A stretch of DNA of 64,000 nucleotides from Alcaligenaceae bacterium. GTDB lineage: Bacteria; Pseudomonadota; Gammaproteobacteria; Burkholderiales; Burkholderiaceae_B. How positions within the stretch are numbered: position 1 is the first letter of the stretch; every line of letters begins with the position of its first letter. This document shows, piece after piece, positions 25,865 to 34,587 of the stretch. The translations under genes were made by a program, and so were the position numbers. The notes below the pieces were generated by a model, which saw only the letters and a program-made list of their open reading frames with translations, was not told the DNA's origin and searched no databases. The stretch is taken from NCBI GenBank assembly GCA_947380655.1, contig CANCRX010000009.1, positions 1 through 64,000 of the forward strand, in the 5' to 3' direction.

Positions 25865-27956
25865 GCGCTTGGGTTGCCTGCTGGATCCGCAATCCATCAC
25901 GATTATCGGTGCGACAAATAACCCAGGGCGTATTGGTGGTATGCCGCTAGACATGATGAGCCATTTTGGCTTTCTAGGTCAGGTATACCCAGTTAATCCT
26001 AAATATAACAACATGTTTGGATACAAGTGTTATCCGGATGTTGAGTCCTTACCCGTGGCGCCCGATCTGGCCGTACTGGCGATCGGAGCCCATGAAGTGA
26101 CCGCGATGCTCAAGCGCTGTCATGCGCGGGGTATTCCTGCTGCGATCGTTTATGCAGCAGGATTTGCTGAAGCGGGAGACGAAGGGCTTGCTCTTGAGCT
26201 GGAGCTCAAAGCGTTTGTCAAACAAAGTGGCATGATCGTTGGCGGTCCCAACTGTATGGGATTTGCCAATCTTAATTCGCATGTTTACACAGCGTTTGCC
26301 TCTATCTTTAAGATGGTAGCGCCTCAAGTTGGGCGCGGTTCAACTGCGATCCTTACCCAGAGTGGCAATGTGTGTTCTGCATTATTCGGGATGGGTCGTG
26401 AGCGAGGCGTTCAATTTAGTCACTTCATCAATACGGGTAATGAGGCGTGCGTCGAGTACTCTCAATATCTAAATTATCTAGCTAGTGATGCGGATACAGA
26501 CTCTGTCGTTGGTTATATTGAACAGTTAAGAGATGGTCCTGGTTTTATCCGGGCTGCACATCAATTTGCAAAACAAGCCAAGCCGTTGATTTTATATAAA
26601 GCGGGTGAGACTCAAAAAGGGTCCGAGGCGGTGCAGTCTCACACTTCAGCGCTGGCGGGTGATATGGCTGTTTATCGCGCTGCATTTGCACAGATGAATG
26701 TGATTGCGACAAATGACTTTGCGCAAATGGTGAATTTGGCTTATCTAGCCAAATTCAAACAGAGACGTGGAGGTCAACGGGTTGCGATTATGACCATGTC
26801 GGGGGCGATGGGTGCCATCCTGGCAGACAAATGTATTCTGGCGGGGATGGAGGTTCCAACCCTCAGTCTGGAGGACCAAAAAATTCTGCGTAGCGGGATT
26901 CCAGACTATGGGATGGTTTCTAACCCTGTCGATGTAACGGGAAATATTGTTAATTCACCGGAGTTCGCGCTTGCTGCGCTGACTACACTGGCGACTTCGC
27001 CTGATGTCGATGTTTTGGTGGTCACCGCTCCAGGCTATCTGATGGATAGAATGAGTGAGTATCTGATCGAAATAGCGCAGACTACATCGCGACTTATCGT
27101 GGCGATTGACACAGGCAAAGCGAGTTGTCGTGAGAAGCTTTCACAGGCTGGCGTTGCCGTATTTGATGATGCTGGTCGAGCCATTCAGGCGCTTGGTCCC
27201 TTTTGTCAATGGATGACACGCCGAACCGAAGCTCTACGCTGGTTTGAATTACAGGAACGGACAAGCCAGGCAGTCGCGTCAAAGCACACTTTGAACCAAA
27301 CACTCAATGAGCATGAAACACGGAAGTTACTTTATTCATTTGGGTTGCCTGAGCTAAATGAGCGCACCGCTGTAAATGCTCAAGAGGCCATGATTGCTGC
27401 TGAGCAAATTGGTTTTCCTGTCGCAGTTAAGATCCTCAGTGCGGATATTCCTCACAAGACGGAGCTCAATGCAATTAGGCTAGATTTGCAGTCAGCAGAG
27501 GAAGTTGCGCAAGCAACCAACGAAATTTTAGCGGCTGTGCAATGTGCCAAGCCCCAAGCACATATCGATGGCGTACTTATTCAAGCTATGCAAAAGGGTA
27601 TAGCAGAACTCATTGTGGGGATCACTAGGGATCAGGTCTTTGGACCTGTGATGACAGTTGGATTGGGTGGCGTACTAACCGAAATATATCGAGATGTGGC
27701 ACATCGATTACTGCCCATCGATGTGCGGGTTGCACAAACGATGATCGAGGAACTCAAAGCTTATGCCTTACTAGATGGCTATCGAGGTCGCCCCCTTGCA
27801 GACAGGGAGGCAATACAACGAACTATCCAGTCAGTATCCCAAGCTTTTGAAACAATCGCCAATATTCAAGAATTAGAAATCAATCCACTGCTCGTGCATG
27901 AAGCGGGTCGTGGTGCCTCGGCCATTGATGCGCTGCTGATATTAAAAAATCAATAG
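25857..27956 (+). CDS. ADP-forming acetate/acyl-CoA ligase, fused alpha and beta domains
   Basis: A 699-residue NDP-forming acyl-CoA synthetase: it joins an organic acid to CoA with ATP to ADP, or runs in reverse to save ATP. Domains in order: CoA-binding Rossmann domain (residues 5-120), succinyl-CoA-ligase-like domains with the phospho-His loop SHTSALAG (about residue 262), then an ATP-grasp domain (about 480-695; FPVAVKILSADIPHKTE, VLIQAMQKGIAELIVG). There is no acetyltransferase domain, unlike Pat/PatZ. Start GTG 25857 overlaps the crotonase gene. A Bug binding protein follows after 45 bases, suggesting import of the acid that is activated. Confidence 0.92.
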   Translation: MSERLGCLLDPQSITIIGATNNPGRIGGMPLDMMSHFGFLGQVYPVNPKYNNMFGYKCYPDVESLPVAPDLAVLAIGAHEVTAMLKRCHARGIPAAIVYAAGFAEAGDEGLALELELKAFVKQSGMIVGGPNCMGFANLNSHVYTAFASIFKMVAPQVGRGSTAILTQSGNVCSALFGMGRERGVQFSHFINTGNEACVEYSQYLNYLASDADTDSVVGYIEQLRDGPGFIRAAHQFAKQAKPLILYKAGETQKGSEAVQSHTSALAGDMAVYRAAFAQMNVIATNDFAQMVNLAYLAKFKQRRGGQRVAIMTMSGAMGAILADKCILAGMEVPTLSLEDQKILRSGIPDYGMVSNPVDVTGNIVNSPEFALAALTTLATSPDVDVLVVTAPGYLMDRMSEYLIEIAQTTSRLIVAIDTGKASCREKLSQAGVAVFDDAGRAIQALGPFCQWMTRRTEALRWFELQERTSQAVASKHTLNQTLNEHETRKLLYSFGLPELNERTAVNAQEAMIAAEQIGFPVAVKILSADIPHKTELNAIRLDLQSAEEVAQATNEILAAVQCAKPQAHIDGVLIQAMQKGIAELIVGITRDQVFGPVMTVGLGGVLTEIYRDVAHRLLPIDVRVAQTMIEELKAYALLDGYRGRPLADREAIQRTIQSVSQAFETIANIQELEINPLLVHEAGRGASAIDALLILKNQ

Positions 27957-28001
27957 ATAACAAGATTGTTCAACAGAAACATTCAGTTCTGGAGACTCAA
28001 G

Positions 28002-28970
28002 ATGCATTACGTTACTCGTTGGCTCGCACTACTGTTATTGGCGACTAGCCCTATCATGCCGGCCGTCGCGCAACCATATCCTAATAAGCCCATCAAACTT
28101 ATTTTGCCCTTTCCTACTGGCGGGGCTACAGATGTGATGTCCCGGATTTTGGCAGAAAAGTTGACGCCGCGCCTCGGTCAACCGGTGATTGTTGAAAACA
28201 AACCTGGAGCTGGCACGATGCTGGCTTCCGAGTATGTTGCGAAAGCGTCTGCGGATGGATATACCCTGTTGATGGCGGCTTCGTCATTGGTGATTGCACC
28301 TGCGCTGTATGCAAAGGTGAATTACGAGCCAATTAAAGATTTCACGCCTGTCACGCAGGTTGCTGCCGTGATCCATCTGGTTGTCGTCAATCCTGGCTTA
28401 CCTGTGAATTCAATCCAGGAACTCATCGCTTATCTGAAAGCTAATCCCACTAAAGTCAGCTATGGCTCCACAGGCAGTGGCACGTCCACACACCTTGAGG
28501 CGGAATTATTTAAGAAGATGGCGGGTGTCGAGATTGAGCATATTCCTTACAAAGGAAGTACACCCGCATTGGCAGACTTAGTTGGTGGTCAAACCTCAAT
28601 GATGATTGATCCGATCGCCTCTTCTAAGCCTTATCTTGAGAGTGGGCGTCTGCGTGCGCTGGCCGTCACAACTGCCCAGCGTTCCGTGTCCGCGCCAGAG
28701 TTGCCAACCGTTGCTGAATCAGGTTTGCCAGGCTACGAAGCGATGCCCTGGTTAGGCATAGTCGCACCTGCTGGTACATCTAAAGAAATCGTCGACAAAC
28801 TCTATAAGGAAGTCGTGGAGGTACTGAAAATGCAGGATGTCAAAGACCGCTTTAAATCTCTTGGCTTGGATATTATTGGAAATACACCTACCGAGTTCGC
28901 AAGTTTTATCCTGAAAGATCAAAAAAAATGGGCTCAGGTGATCAAGGACTCGGGTGCCAAGGCTGATTAA
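28002..28970 (+). CDS. Bug/TctC-family periplasmic substrate-binding protein
   Basis: Extracytoplasmic binding protein of the tripartite tricarboxylate family, 322 residues, with a signal peptide ending AVAQ. Family motifs: NKPIKLILPFPTGGATDVMSR, VIVENKPGAGT, ADGYTLL, HIPYKGSTPAL and LPTVAESGLPGYE. Such proteins bind carboxylates and related small acids in the periplasm. No tctA/tctB membrane genes are nearby. The start at ATG 28002 follows TCTGGAG; an earlier TTG is less likely. Third gene of the crotonase/acyl-CoA ligase operon. Confidence 0.92.
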   Translation: MHYVTRWLALLLLATSPIMPAVAQPYPNKPIKLILPFPTGGATDVMSRILAEKLTPRLGQPVIVENKPGAGTMLASEYVAKASADGYTLLMAASSLVIAPALYAKVNYEPIKDFTPVTQVAAVIHLVVVNPGLPVNSIQELIAYLKANPTKVSYGSTGSGTSTHLEAELFKKMAGVEIEHIPYKGSTPALADLVGGQTSMMIDPIASSKPYLESGRLRALAVTTAQRSVSAPELPTVAESGLPGYEAMPWLGIVAPAGTSKEIVDKLYKEVVEVLKMQDVKDRFKSLGLDIIGNTPTEFASFILKDQKKWAQVIKDSGAKAD

Positions 28971-28978
28971 CAGACGAA

Positions 28979-29968
28979 TTAATCAATCTCGATTTTGGCA
29001 GCCTTTGCAACGGCTTGCCATTTTTGAATCTCTCTTGCTATAAAGACCTTTGTTTGTTCAGGCGTCATGTTTATCGGTTCAAACGCCATTTCAGCCAGGC
29101 GGCTGACGTATTCCGGATTAGTAACAATTTGTTGATTCCACTCGCGCAATTTATTTTGGATTGCTGCGGGAGTTTTCACGGGAACGGCAATGCCCCACCA
29201 GGAGCTTGACACAATCTCAGGCATGCCGAGTTCTGTAAAAGTCGGGACGTTCGGCAAAGGCTTGAGACGACTGGTGTGCGCGACGGCGAGAGGCTTGAGC
29301 TTGCCCTCTTTGATCTGCGCCTGAAAGGTACTGAGGTCATTGACGTTGAGTGTTACTTCGCCACTCATTACAGCCAGCGTCGCCGGTGCGCCGCCCTTGT
29401 ACGGTACATGCAACAGCTCTGTACCGGTCTTGGTGCGAAAAAGCTCTGCGCCCATTTGCACAATGCTACCGGTGCCGGCCGAAGAGTAACTCAGTTTGCC
29501 TGGATCTTTTTTTGCCAGGGCGATCAGTTCGGCGATGCTATTGACCGGTACCGTTGGGCCTACCACCAAAAGGTGAGGCGCATCAGCGATCAGACCAATC
29601 ATTGAAAAATCTTGTTGAAAGTTGTAAGTCAGTTTCTTTTGAACGACTTCATTAATCACGCTGGTGCTGGCAGTACTAAAAAGAATGGTGTAGCCGTTTG
29701 GCTCGGCACGCACCGCATTTTGGGTGCCAATGATGCCAGCGGCTCCGGCCATATTTTCAACCACAACGGGCTGCCCGGCGAGCGCTGAAAGTTGCTGTGC
29801 GTAGAGTCGAGCCACGATATCGCTGGGACCTCCCGCGGGAAAGGGAACGATCAGCTGGAGTTGGCGGCTAGGATAGGGCGCTGGCGTTTGTGCCTGCGCT
29901 GCACCATGAATGATGCCGACGCTAGCGATGCAGGTGGCAAGCCAATTGACGAGGCGAAATGTATTCAT
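28979..29968 (-). CDS. Bug/TctC-family periplasmic substrate-binding protein
   Basis: 329 residues with a signal peptide ending GAAQAQ. Motifs: SRQLQLIVPFPAGGPSDIVAR, VVVENMAGAAG, HVPYKGGAPATL and VPTFTELGMPEI. It is encoded convergently to the previous Bug gene, 8 bases apart. Lying tail to tail with another family member in opposite orientation, it is not a simple tandem copy. Its ligand is unknown. Confidence 0.92.
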   Translation of the reverse strand: MNTFRLVNWLATCIASVGIIHGAAQAQTPAPYPSRQLQLIVPFPAGGPSDIVARLYAQQLSALAGQPVVVENMAGAAGIIGTQNAVRAEPNGYTILFSTASTSVINEVVQKKLTYNFQQDFSMIGLIADAPHLLVVGPTVPVNSIAELIALAKKDPGKLSYSSAGTGSIVQMGAELFRTKTGTELLHVPYKGGAPATLAVMSGEVTLNVNDLSTFQAQIKEGKLKPLAVAHTSRLKPLPNVPTFTELGMPEIVSSSWWGIAVPVKTPAAIQNKLREWNQQIVTNPEYVSRLAEMAFEPINMTPEQTKVFIAREIQKWQAVAKAAKIEID

Positions 29969-30001
29969 CTTGTGATCCGTGAGTCTGGGTATTTGGCTAA
30001 G

Positions 30002-30024
30002 TATTGAGCTAATTATTGAGCTAA
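30002..30024. repeat. 12-bp tandem repeat between Bug and NMT1-like genes
   Basis: TATTGAGCTAA at 30002-30012 and 30014-30024 (period 12), preceded by a degenerate copy ATTTGGCTAA ending at 30000. It lies between the stop of the NMT1-like gene and the start of the minus-strand Bug gene. Confidence 0.75.
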
Positions 30025-30037
30025 GTGCTCGGTTGAT

Positions 30038-30946
30038 CTAACGGGTTGGCTGGTCCAATGGTGTCACGCAAGACGCAAAGTCGATCTGCGTGCGGATGAA
30101 GCCCCCACTGTGCAGGCTGTAAGACAATCTGTCAAAGCCTGTTTGCGACATCTCAGGTGAATGTGCCCAGATACCATGATGCAAATACCGTGCGATCGCC
30201 CGCTCGAGGAGTTGTGTGCCGAGTTCTGGAAAGAAGCTCTGGACATGTGCGGCGATGATGGCTGGTGTCTGTGCCTGCATCCAGGACTGGAGTGTTCCCA
30301 GCACCTGATTGAGTGCTGTAAACGCGACGTGATGCTTATCCCAGCCGTCTCGTGAACAAATCAGTGTTGTATAGACTGTCGGCCCGCGGGTATGACCGGC
30401 ATACAGTAATTGATAGGCGGGATCACTTAGTGCTTCGCTGGCGAGTGGTTCGAAAAGTTGTGCGATATCGAGTGTCCCGGCTTTGAGTGCTTCGATTTGC
30501 TCAGGCATCGTGAGTCCACGCTTAAGCGAAGCCTCGATCTCTGGGACATTCAAACCCAGATCGCGCAGGTCAGCCTGCAGGCACAACCAGGGTGTGGGGA
30601 CCTCTGAGACAAGTGCCAGACGCAACTGTCGAAGTTGAGCGAGTTCAAAACGCTCCAAGGTTTTTTTACCGACTAAAAAAAATGGATCGCGCGAAACGAC
30701 CTCACCGAAACATAAGAGCGACTGTCCATTGCAGGGTGTCGTGTCATGATCTTTCATGACGCGCATAGGACCTCCCCATGTCAGATCCACTGAGCCATTT
30801 TTAATCGCGTCGATCGCTCCCCCCGGCGAGCCGGGAGGCAGCCATTGGAGTTCGAGTCCTGCTTGCTCTGCCAGCCCCAGGGCTTTTAGCAAGTAAAAAG
30901 GCGTGTAAAAAATAGCTCTGAAGTTTTCGGCGAGCGTAAGTTTCAT
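30038..30946 (-). CDS. NMT1/THI5-like (ABC substrate-binding fold) protein without signal peptide
   Basis: A 302-residue protein with the type-2 periplasmic-binding fold: LAENFRAIFYTPFYLLKALGLAEQAGLEL at the N-terminus and the GSVDLTWGGPMRVMKD segment near residue 60. Such proteins usually bind pyrimidines, taurine or sulfonates for ABC import. Here no signal peptide is visible from ATG 30946, nor from ATG 30958. The long in-frame extension upstream to 31066 is not signal-like and overlaps the divergent promoter region. So it may act in the cytoplasm, as a sensor or an enzyme like THI5. No ABC permease gene is adjacent. Divergent from an SDR gene. Confidence 0.8.
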   Translation of the reverse strand: MKLTLAENFRAIFYTPFYLLKALGLAEQAGLELQWLPPGSPGGAIDAIKNGSVDLTWGGPMRVMKDHDTTPCNGQSLLCFGEVVSRDPFFLVGKKTLERFELAQLRQLRLALVSEVPTPWLCLQADLRDLGLNVPEIEASLKRGLTMPEQIEALKAGTLDIAQLFEPLASEALSDPAYQLLYAGHTRGPTVYTTLICSRDGWDKHHVAFTALNQVLGTLQSWMQAQTPAIIAAHVQSFFPELGTQLLERAIARYLHHGIWAHSPEMSQTGFDRLSYSLHSGGFIRTQIDFASCVTPLDQPTR

Positions 30947-31064
30947 GACTGACAACATGCATCCTTGAGTGTGGGAATCAGTTAAAACCGGTCCGAGATG
31001 GGTTACTTTGATTGAGCGATGCACGCAGTCGTTACTTGCTCGCACACCAGAAAGGAGAGCATAC

Positions 31065-31853
31065 ATGAAATGGATTGAGCAATTTTCTTTGGATAATCAA
31101 GTCGCTGTTGTCACCGGGGCAGCAGGAGGGTTGGGCCGTGAGTTAGTGGCCATCCTGGCTGATGCGGGGGCTAAACTGGTGATCGCAGATACTGACGAAT
31201 TCAAACTCGATGTATTGTCTCGAGAGATCGATCCCTCAGGCGAGAAAGTTCTCCAGCAAAAATGTGATGTCACCAGTAAACAAGATGTTTTGTCTCTGAT
31301 AGACAATGCACACAAAAAATTTAAAACAATTGATTTGTTAATTAATTGCGCTGGAATCTTAGGACCTGACGAATTATTGTTTGACGTTTCAGAGCGTGAC
31401 TGGGACAGTGTTTTAAATGTAAATGTAAAAGGCAGTTGGCTCGTTGCGACGCACATCGCTCAATACATGGTTACGCACAAGATCGAAGGAAGAATTATTA
31501 ATATTTCCTCTTCCTTAGGATTTAGATCACAACTTAAGCGCGTGCCTTATGCGACTTCGAAAGCGGCGGTTGAGCATTTGACGCGTAACTTAGCCATGGA
31601 ACTTGTGTCTCACAATATCCGTGTAAATTGTTTAGCGCCAGGTTGGATGCAAACCAATATGGTCAATAATCTCTTGGAGGGGCCTGAGGGTAAAAAATGG
31701 CGTGAGGCCATCCCAATGCGCCGCGCGGCGCATCCTTCTGAATTGACGGGACCGCTTCTCTTGCTCGCCTCTAAAGCCTCAAGCTATATGACGGGAGCGA
31801 TTGTGAGGGTAGATGGAGGGTATGCTTATAGCGGTATTGAATTGCCGGAGTGA
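31065..31853 (+). CDS. Short-chain dehydrogenase/reductase (SDR)
   Basis: NAD(P)-dependent oxidoreductase, 262 residues. TGAAGGLGRE binds the cofactor, INCAG follows, and the catalytic Ser (NISSSLGF), Tyr and Lys (YATSKAAV) are present. DADEF-like acidic residues after strand two (IADTDE) suggest NAD. The ATG at 31065 is chosen because AAAGGAG stands at 31051-31057. It is divergent from the NMT1-like gene and followed by a strong bidirectional terminator, so it forms a single-gene unit. The substrate is unknown. Confidence 0.92.
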   Translation: MKWIEQFSLDNQVAVVTGAAGGLGRELVAILADAGAKLVIADTDEFKLDVLSREIDPSGEKVLQQKCDVTSKQDVLSLIDNAHKKFKTIDLLINCAGILGPDELLFDVSERDWDSVLNVNVKGSWLVATHIAQYMVTHKIEGRIINISSSLGFRSQLKRVPYATSKAAVEHLTRNLAMELVSHNIRVNCLAPGWMQTNMVNNLLEGPEGKKWREAIPMRRAAHPSELTGPLLLLASKASSYMTGAIVRVDGGYAYSGIELPE

Positions 31854-31861
31854 GTATTGTT

Positions 31862-31899
31862 AAAAAAATCTCATCAGATTTCTAGTCTGATGAGATTTT
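31862..31899. terminator. Bidirectional rho-independent terminator
   Basis: A perfect stem AAAATCTCATCAGA with TCTGATGAGATTTT, loop TTTCTAG, with an A-run on the left and T-run on the right. It lies between the convergent SDR and alcohol dehydrogenase genes and can stop both. Confidence 0.9.
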
Positions 31900-31921
31900 A
31901 TTTAGCACCGCTATATCGCGA

Positions 31922-32983
31922 TTAAGCCGTCAACACCGCACGTCCCGTCACTTTGCCTTCGCGCAGTGAGGTCAGTACCTTGTCTGCATCGGCAAGCGGA
32001 TGCTTGTGCACAGGGATCGGTGTGATCTTGCCAGACTTGACTAGCTCCATCAGGTCGCGCATTTCTTGCAGTGAACCGGTGTAGCTCCCCAAAATCTGCA
32101 AGGCTTTCATCGGAATGAACGCGATCGGCCAAGGGGCTGCGCCACCAAACAAACCGACGATCACGAGCTTGCCACCCTTGATGAGTACGTCAAACGCCAG
32201 ACCCGTTGTGGAAGGTGCGCCGACCAGATCGATGACCGCTTGAAGCATCTTGCCACCATTGGCTTTGATGATTTGCTGTGCTGCATCAGGTGCCGCACCA
32301 TCAATGGCTGCGAGTGCGCCGGCATCAAGTGCTGCCTGGCGTTTGGCTGGATCGATGTCGACGACGATTGCGCCCGCACCACCTTGAGCGTTGACCAGTG
32401 CCAGGCACATCAGTCCCAGACCACCTGCGCCCATAATGACAACAGGATGTTTCTGGAAGGTCTTGGCACCCACTTTGTTCAGGGCGCTAAAGGTGGTGAT
32501 GCCTGAGCAGGCATAGGGAGCAATCTCTGCCGGATCCAGGTCGCCGATATCAAGCAGGTACTTCGCATCAGGCACGAGGATATGGTCGGCGTAGCCGCCG
32601 TCACGGTGCACGCCCAGGTATTGAGGTGCTGAGCAGTGATTGTCGAGATGGTCTTCGACGCAGGCTGGGCATTTTCCACAACCGATCCAGGGGTAGACCA
32701 GATAATTTTTACCAAGCGCGACGCCTTGTGCCTCAGGTCCCATGGCGACCGCAGTACCCGCTGTCTCGTGTCCCATCGTCATGGGCAGTTTGATGCCACG
32801 GTCTTTCAGGGAGAGCGTGCGACCATTGCCCAGGTCGTAGCCACCTTCCCAGAAATGGATATCACTGTGACAGACGCCGGCTGCACGGACTTCAACCAGA
32901 ACTTCTTTGCCCGTCGGCGTCGGGGTGGGTTGCTCGACAAGTTTGAGTGCAGATTTGAAATCAACAACGCAATAGCATTTCAT
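31922..32983 (-). CDS. Zinc-dependent alcohol dehydrogenase (MDR family)
   Basis: A 353-residue medium-chain dehydrogenase. Catalytic zinc ligands: Cys in AGVCHSDIHFWEGG and the His-Glu of GHETAGT. Structural zinc: the four Cys of GCGKCPACVEDHLDNHC. The NAD-binding GAGGLGLM is near residue 182, with a VVDID acidic strand end (NAD-preferring). It is the last gene of the five-gene minus-strand operon, 41 bases after the ThDP enzyme. It could reduce or oxidise the aldehyde made by that enzyme; this link is inferred from position. Confidence 0.93.
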   Translation of the reverse strand: MKCYCVVDFKSALKLVEQPTPTPTGKEVLVEVRAAGVCHSDIHFWEGGYDLGNGRTLSLKDRGIKLPMTMGHETAGTAVAMGPEAQGVALGKNYLVYPWIGCGKCPACVEDHLDNHCSAPQYLGVHRDGGYADHILVPDAKYLLDIGDLDPAEIAPYACSGITTFSALNKVGAKTFQKHPVVIMGAGGLGLMCLALVNAQGGAGAIVVDIDPAKRQAALDAGALAAIDGAAPDAAQQIIKANGGKMLQAVIDLVGAPSTTGLAFDVLIKGGKLVIVGLFGGAAPWPIAFIPMKALQILGSYTGSLQEMRDLMELVKSGKITPIPVHKHPLADADKVLTSLREGKVTGRAVLTA

Positions 32984-33024
32984 GTGAGGGTTCTCCAGTT
33001 AGTTTTTCAAATATTTTTTTCTAA

Positions 33025-34587
33025 TTACATCACCAGTTCGATCAGGCGTGGGCCTTTTTCTTTTGCTGCAATCCTTAGCTCTTTTGTCAATGCTTCAAGT
33101 GTTGTGACTTGAACGCCTGGTACGCCATGACCTTTAGCGATCGAAACAAAGTCCAGATAGGGACCATCCAGATCCAGCATGCGCGCGGCACTGATGCCAG
33201 GAGCGGGACCGCCCATGTTAGCGAGCTCGCCACGCAGGATTTTGTAGGTCCGGTTGGCGCAGATGACGACGGTGACGTCGAGCTGCTCGCGTGCCATGGT
33301 CCAGAGAGATTGAATGGTGTACATGGAGCTGCCATCACCGATCACTGCCACGACTTTGCGGTCTGGGCAGGCGATCGCGGCACCGACGGCTGCGGGCAGG
33401 CCAAAGCCGATTGAGCCGCCGGTGATGTCGATTACGTCGTGTGGCGCCGCCTGTGGGGTGTATTTGCCAAATTGGCGACCTGAGGTCACTGCTTCGTCAA
33501 CCAGAATAGCGTTTTCTGGCATACAGGCTGCAATCACGATTCCGAGGTTATCTGCAGTGGCTGTGCCGGTTGGCAGGTCGGTGATGATTGATCCGTTTGA
33601 AAACTGAGCAGGAGCCGTGTTTTGTGCACCGAGTGCATCAGCAAGTGCTTGGAGCGTGGCCTCGATATCGTGCGTGAGTGTGGCCAGTTGATGGACTTCG
33701 CAATCAGGTTGCTTGACCATGCGTGGCTTGTCAGGATAGGCAAAAAATGCGACTGGATTTGCGCTGCCAATCAAGACCAGGTGTTTGGTATCTTTCAGCA
33801 TCTCGACCGCACCCAAGACAGGGAAGGGCAGGGAATCGATATTGACGCGACCACGACCGCGTTCCATACGAGGATTGCGTGGCTCTGACGCGAGTTTGCA
33901 GCCTGTGTGCGCAGCGATCTTACCAGCCAGCAGGGTTGATTTGGCACGCAGTGCTGAGCCCCCTAATAGCAACGTGGTTTGTGCGGCTGTACTAGGATTG
34001 GAGAGCAGTTTTGCCATCGCAACGATGGATTCAACTAAAGGCGCTGCCGCTGTTTGTGCGGGTGCGGTTGAATAATTGCCCGGATCAGAGGCTTCCCAGG
34101 CACAGTTCGCAGGTAAGACGAGTGTGGCAACGCGGCCAGGTGTGCTGCGCGCCTGAGAGATCGCTTCAGCCGTGTCAAGAGGAGCTGCCGTTGCCGACAT
34201 CGTGGTTTTGACCCAGTTTGACATGGGACGAGCAACCGCTTCAACATCGGAATTCAGGGGGGCATTGTTATGGATGTGGTCCAGTGCGTGCTGACCAACA
34301 ATATTGACAATACCTGAATAGGCGCGCTTCGCGTTATGCAGGTTAGCCAGGCCGTTGCCCAGGCCGGGTCCGAGGTGCAGCAGCGTTGCAGCAGGTTTCT
34401 CAGCCATCCGGTAGTAACCATCGGCCGCACCAGTGACCACGCCTTCAAACAAACCCAGCACGCAACGCATCTTGGGGGCGCGGTCCAGCGCGGAGACAAA
34501 GTGCATCTCTGAGGTGCCTGGATTGGCAAAACATACATCAACATCTCCTGCGAGCAGGGTGTGGACCATTGCTTCTGAACCGTTCAT
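33025..34587 (-). CDS. ThDP-dependent enzyme, benzoylformate-decarboxylase/acetolactate-synthase-like
   Basis: A 520-residue thiamine-diphosphate enzyme of the acetolactate-synthase superfamily. The cofactor-activating Glu is in GLFEGVVTGAADGY; the ThDP/Mg motif begins GDGSSMYTIQSLW and ends ANRTYKILR, with NR where most members have NN. Like benzoylformate decarboxylase it has FANPGTSEMHF and a His in LLHLGPGLGNG, corresponding to the active-site Ser and His of that enzyme. A 2-oxoacid decarboxylase role is therefore more likely than valine synthesis; no regulatory small subunit is near. The start directly follows the acyl-CoA dehydrogenase stop (TAAATG). Confidence 0.88.
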   Translation of the reverse strand: MNGSEAMVHTLLAGDVDVCFANPGTSEMHFVSALDRAPKMRCVLGLFEGVVTGAADGYYRMAEKPAATLLHLGPGLGNGLANLHNAKRAYSGIVNIVGQHALDHIHNNAPLNSDVEAVARPMSNWVKTTMSATAAPLDTAEAISQARSTPGRVATLVLPANCAWEASDPGNYSTAPAQTAAAPLVESIVAMAKLLSNPSTAAQTTLLLGGSALRAKSTLLAGKIAAHTGCKLASEPRNPRMERGRGRVNIDSLPFPVLGAVEMLKDTKHLVLIGSANPVAFFAYPDKPRMVKQPDCEVHQLATLTHDIEATLQALADALGAQNTAPAQFSNGSIITDLPTGTATADNLGIVIAACMPENAILVDEAVTSGRQFGKYTPQAAPHDVIDITGGSIGFGLPAAVGAAIACPDRKVVAVIGDGSSMYTIQSLWTMAREQLDVTVVICANRTYKILRGELANMGGPAPGISAARMLDLDGPYLDFVSIAKGHGVPGVQVTTLEALTKELRIAAKEKGPRLIELVM

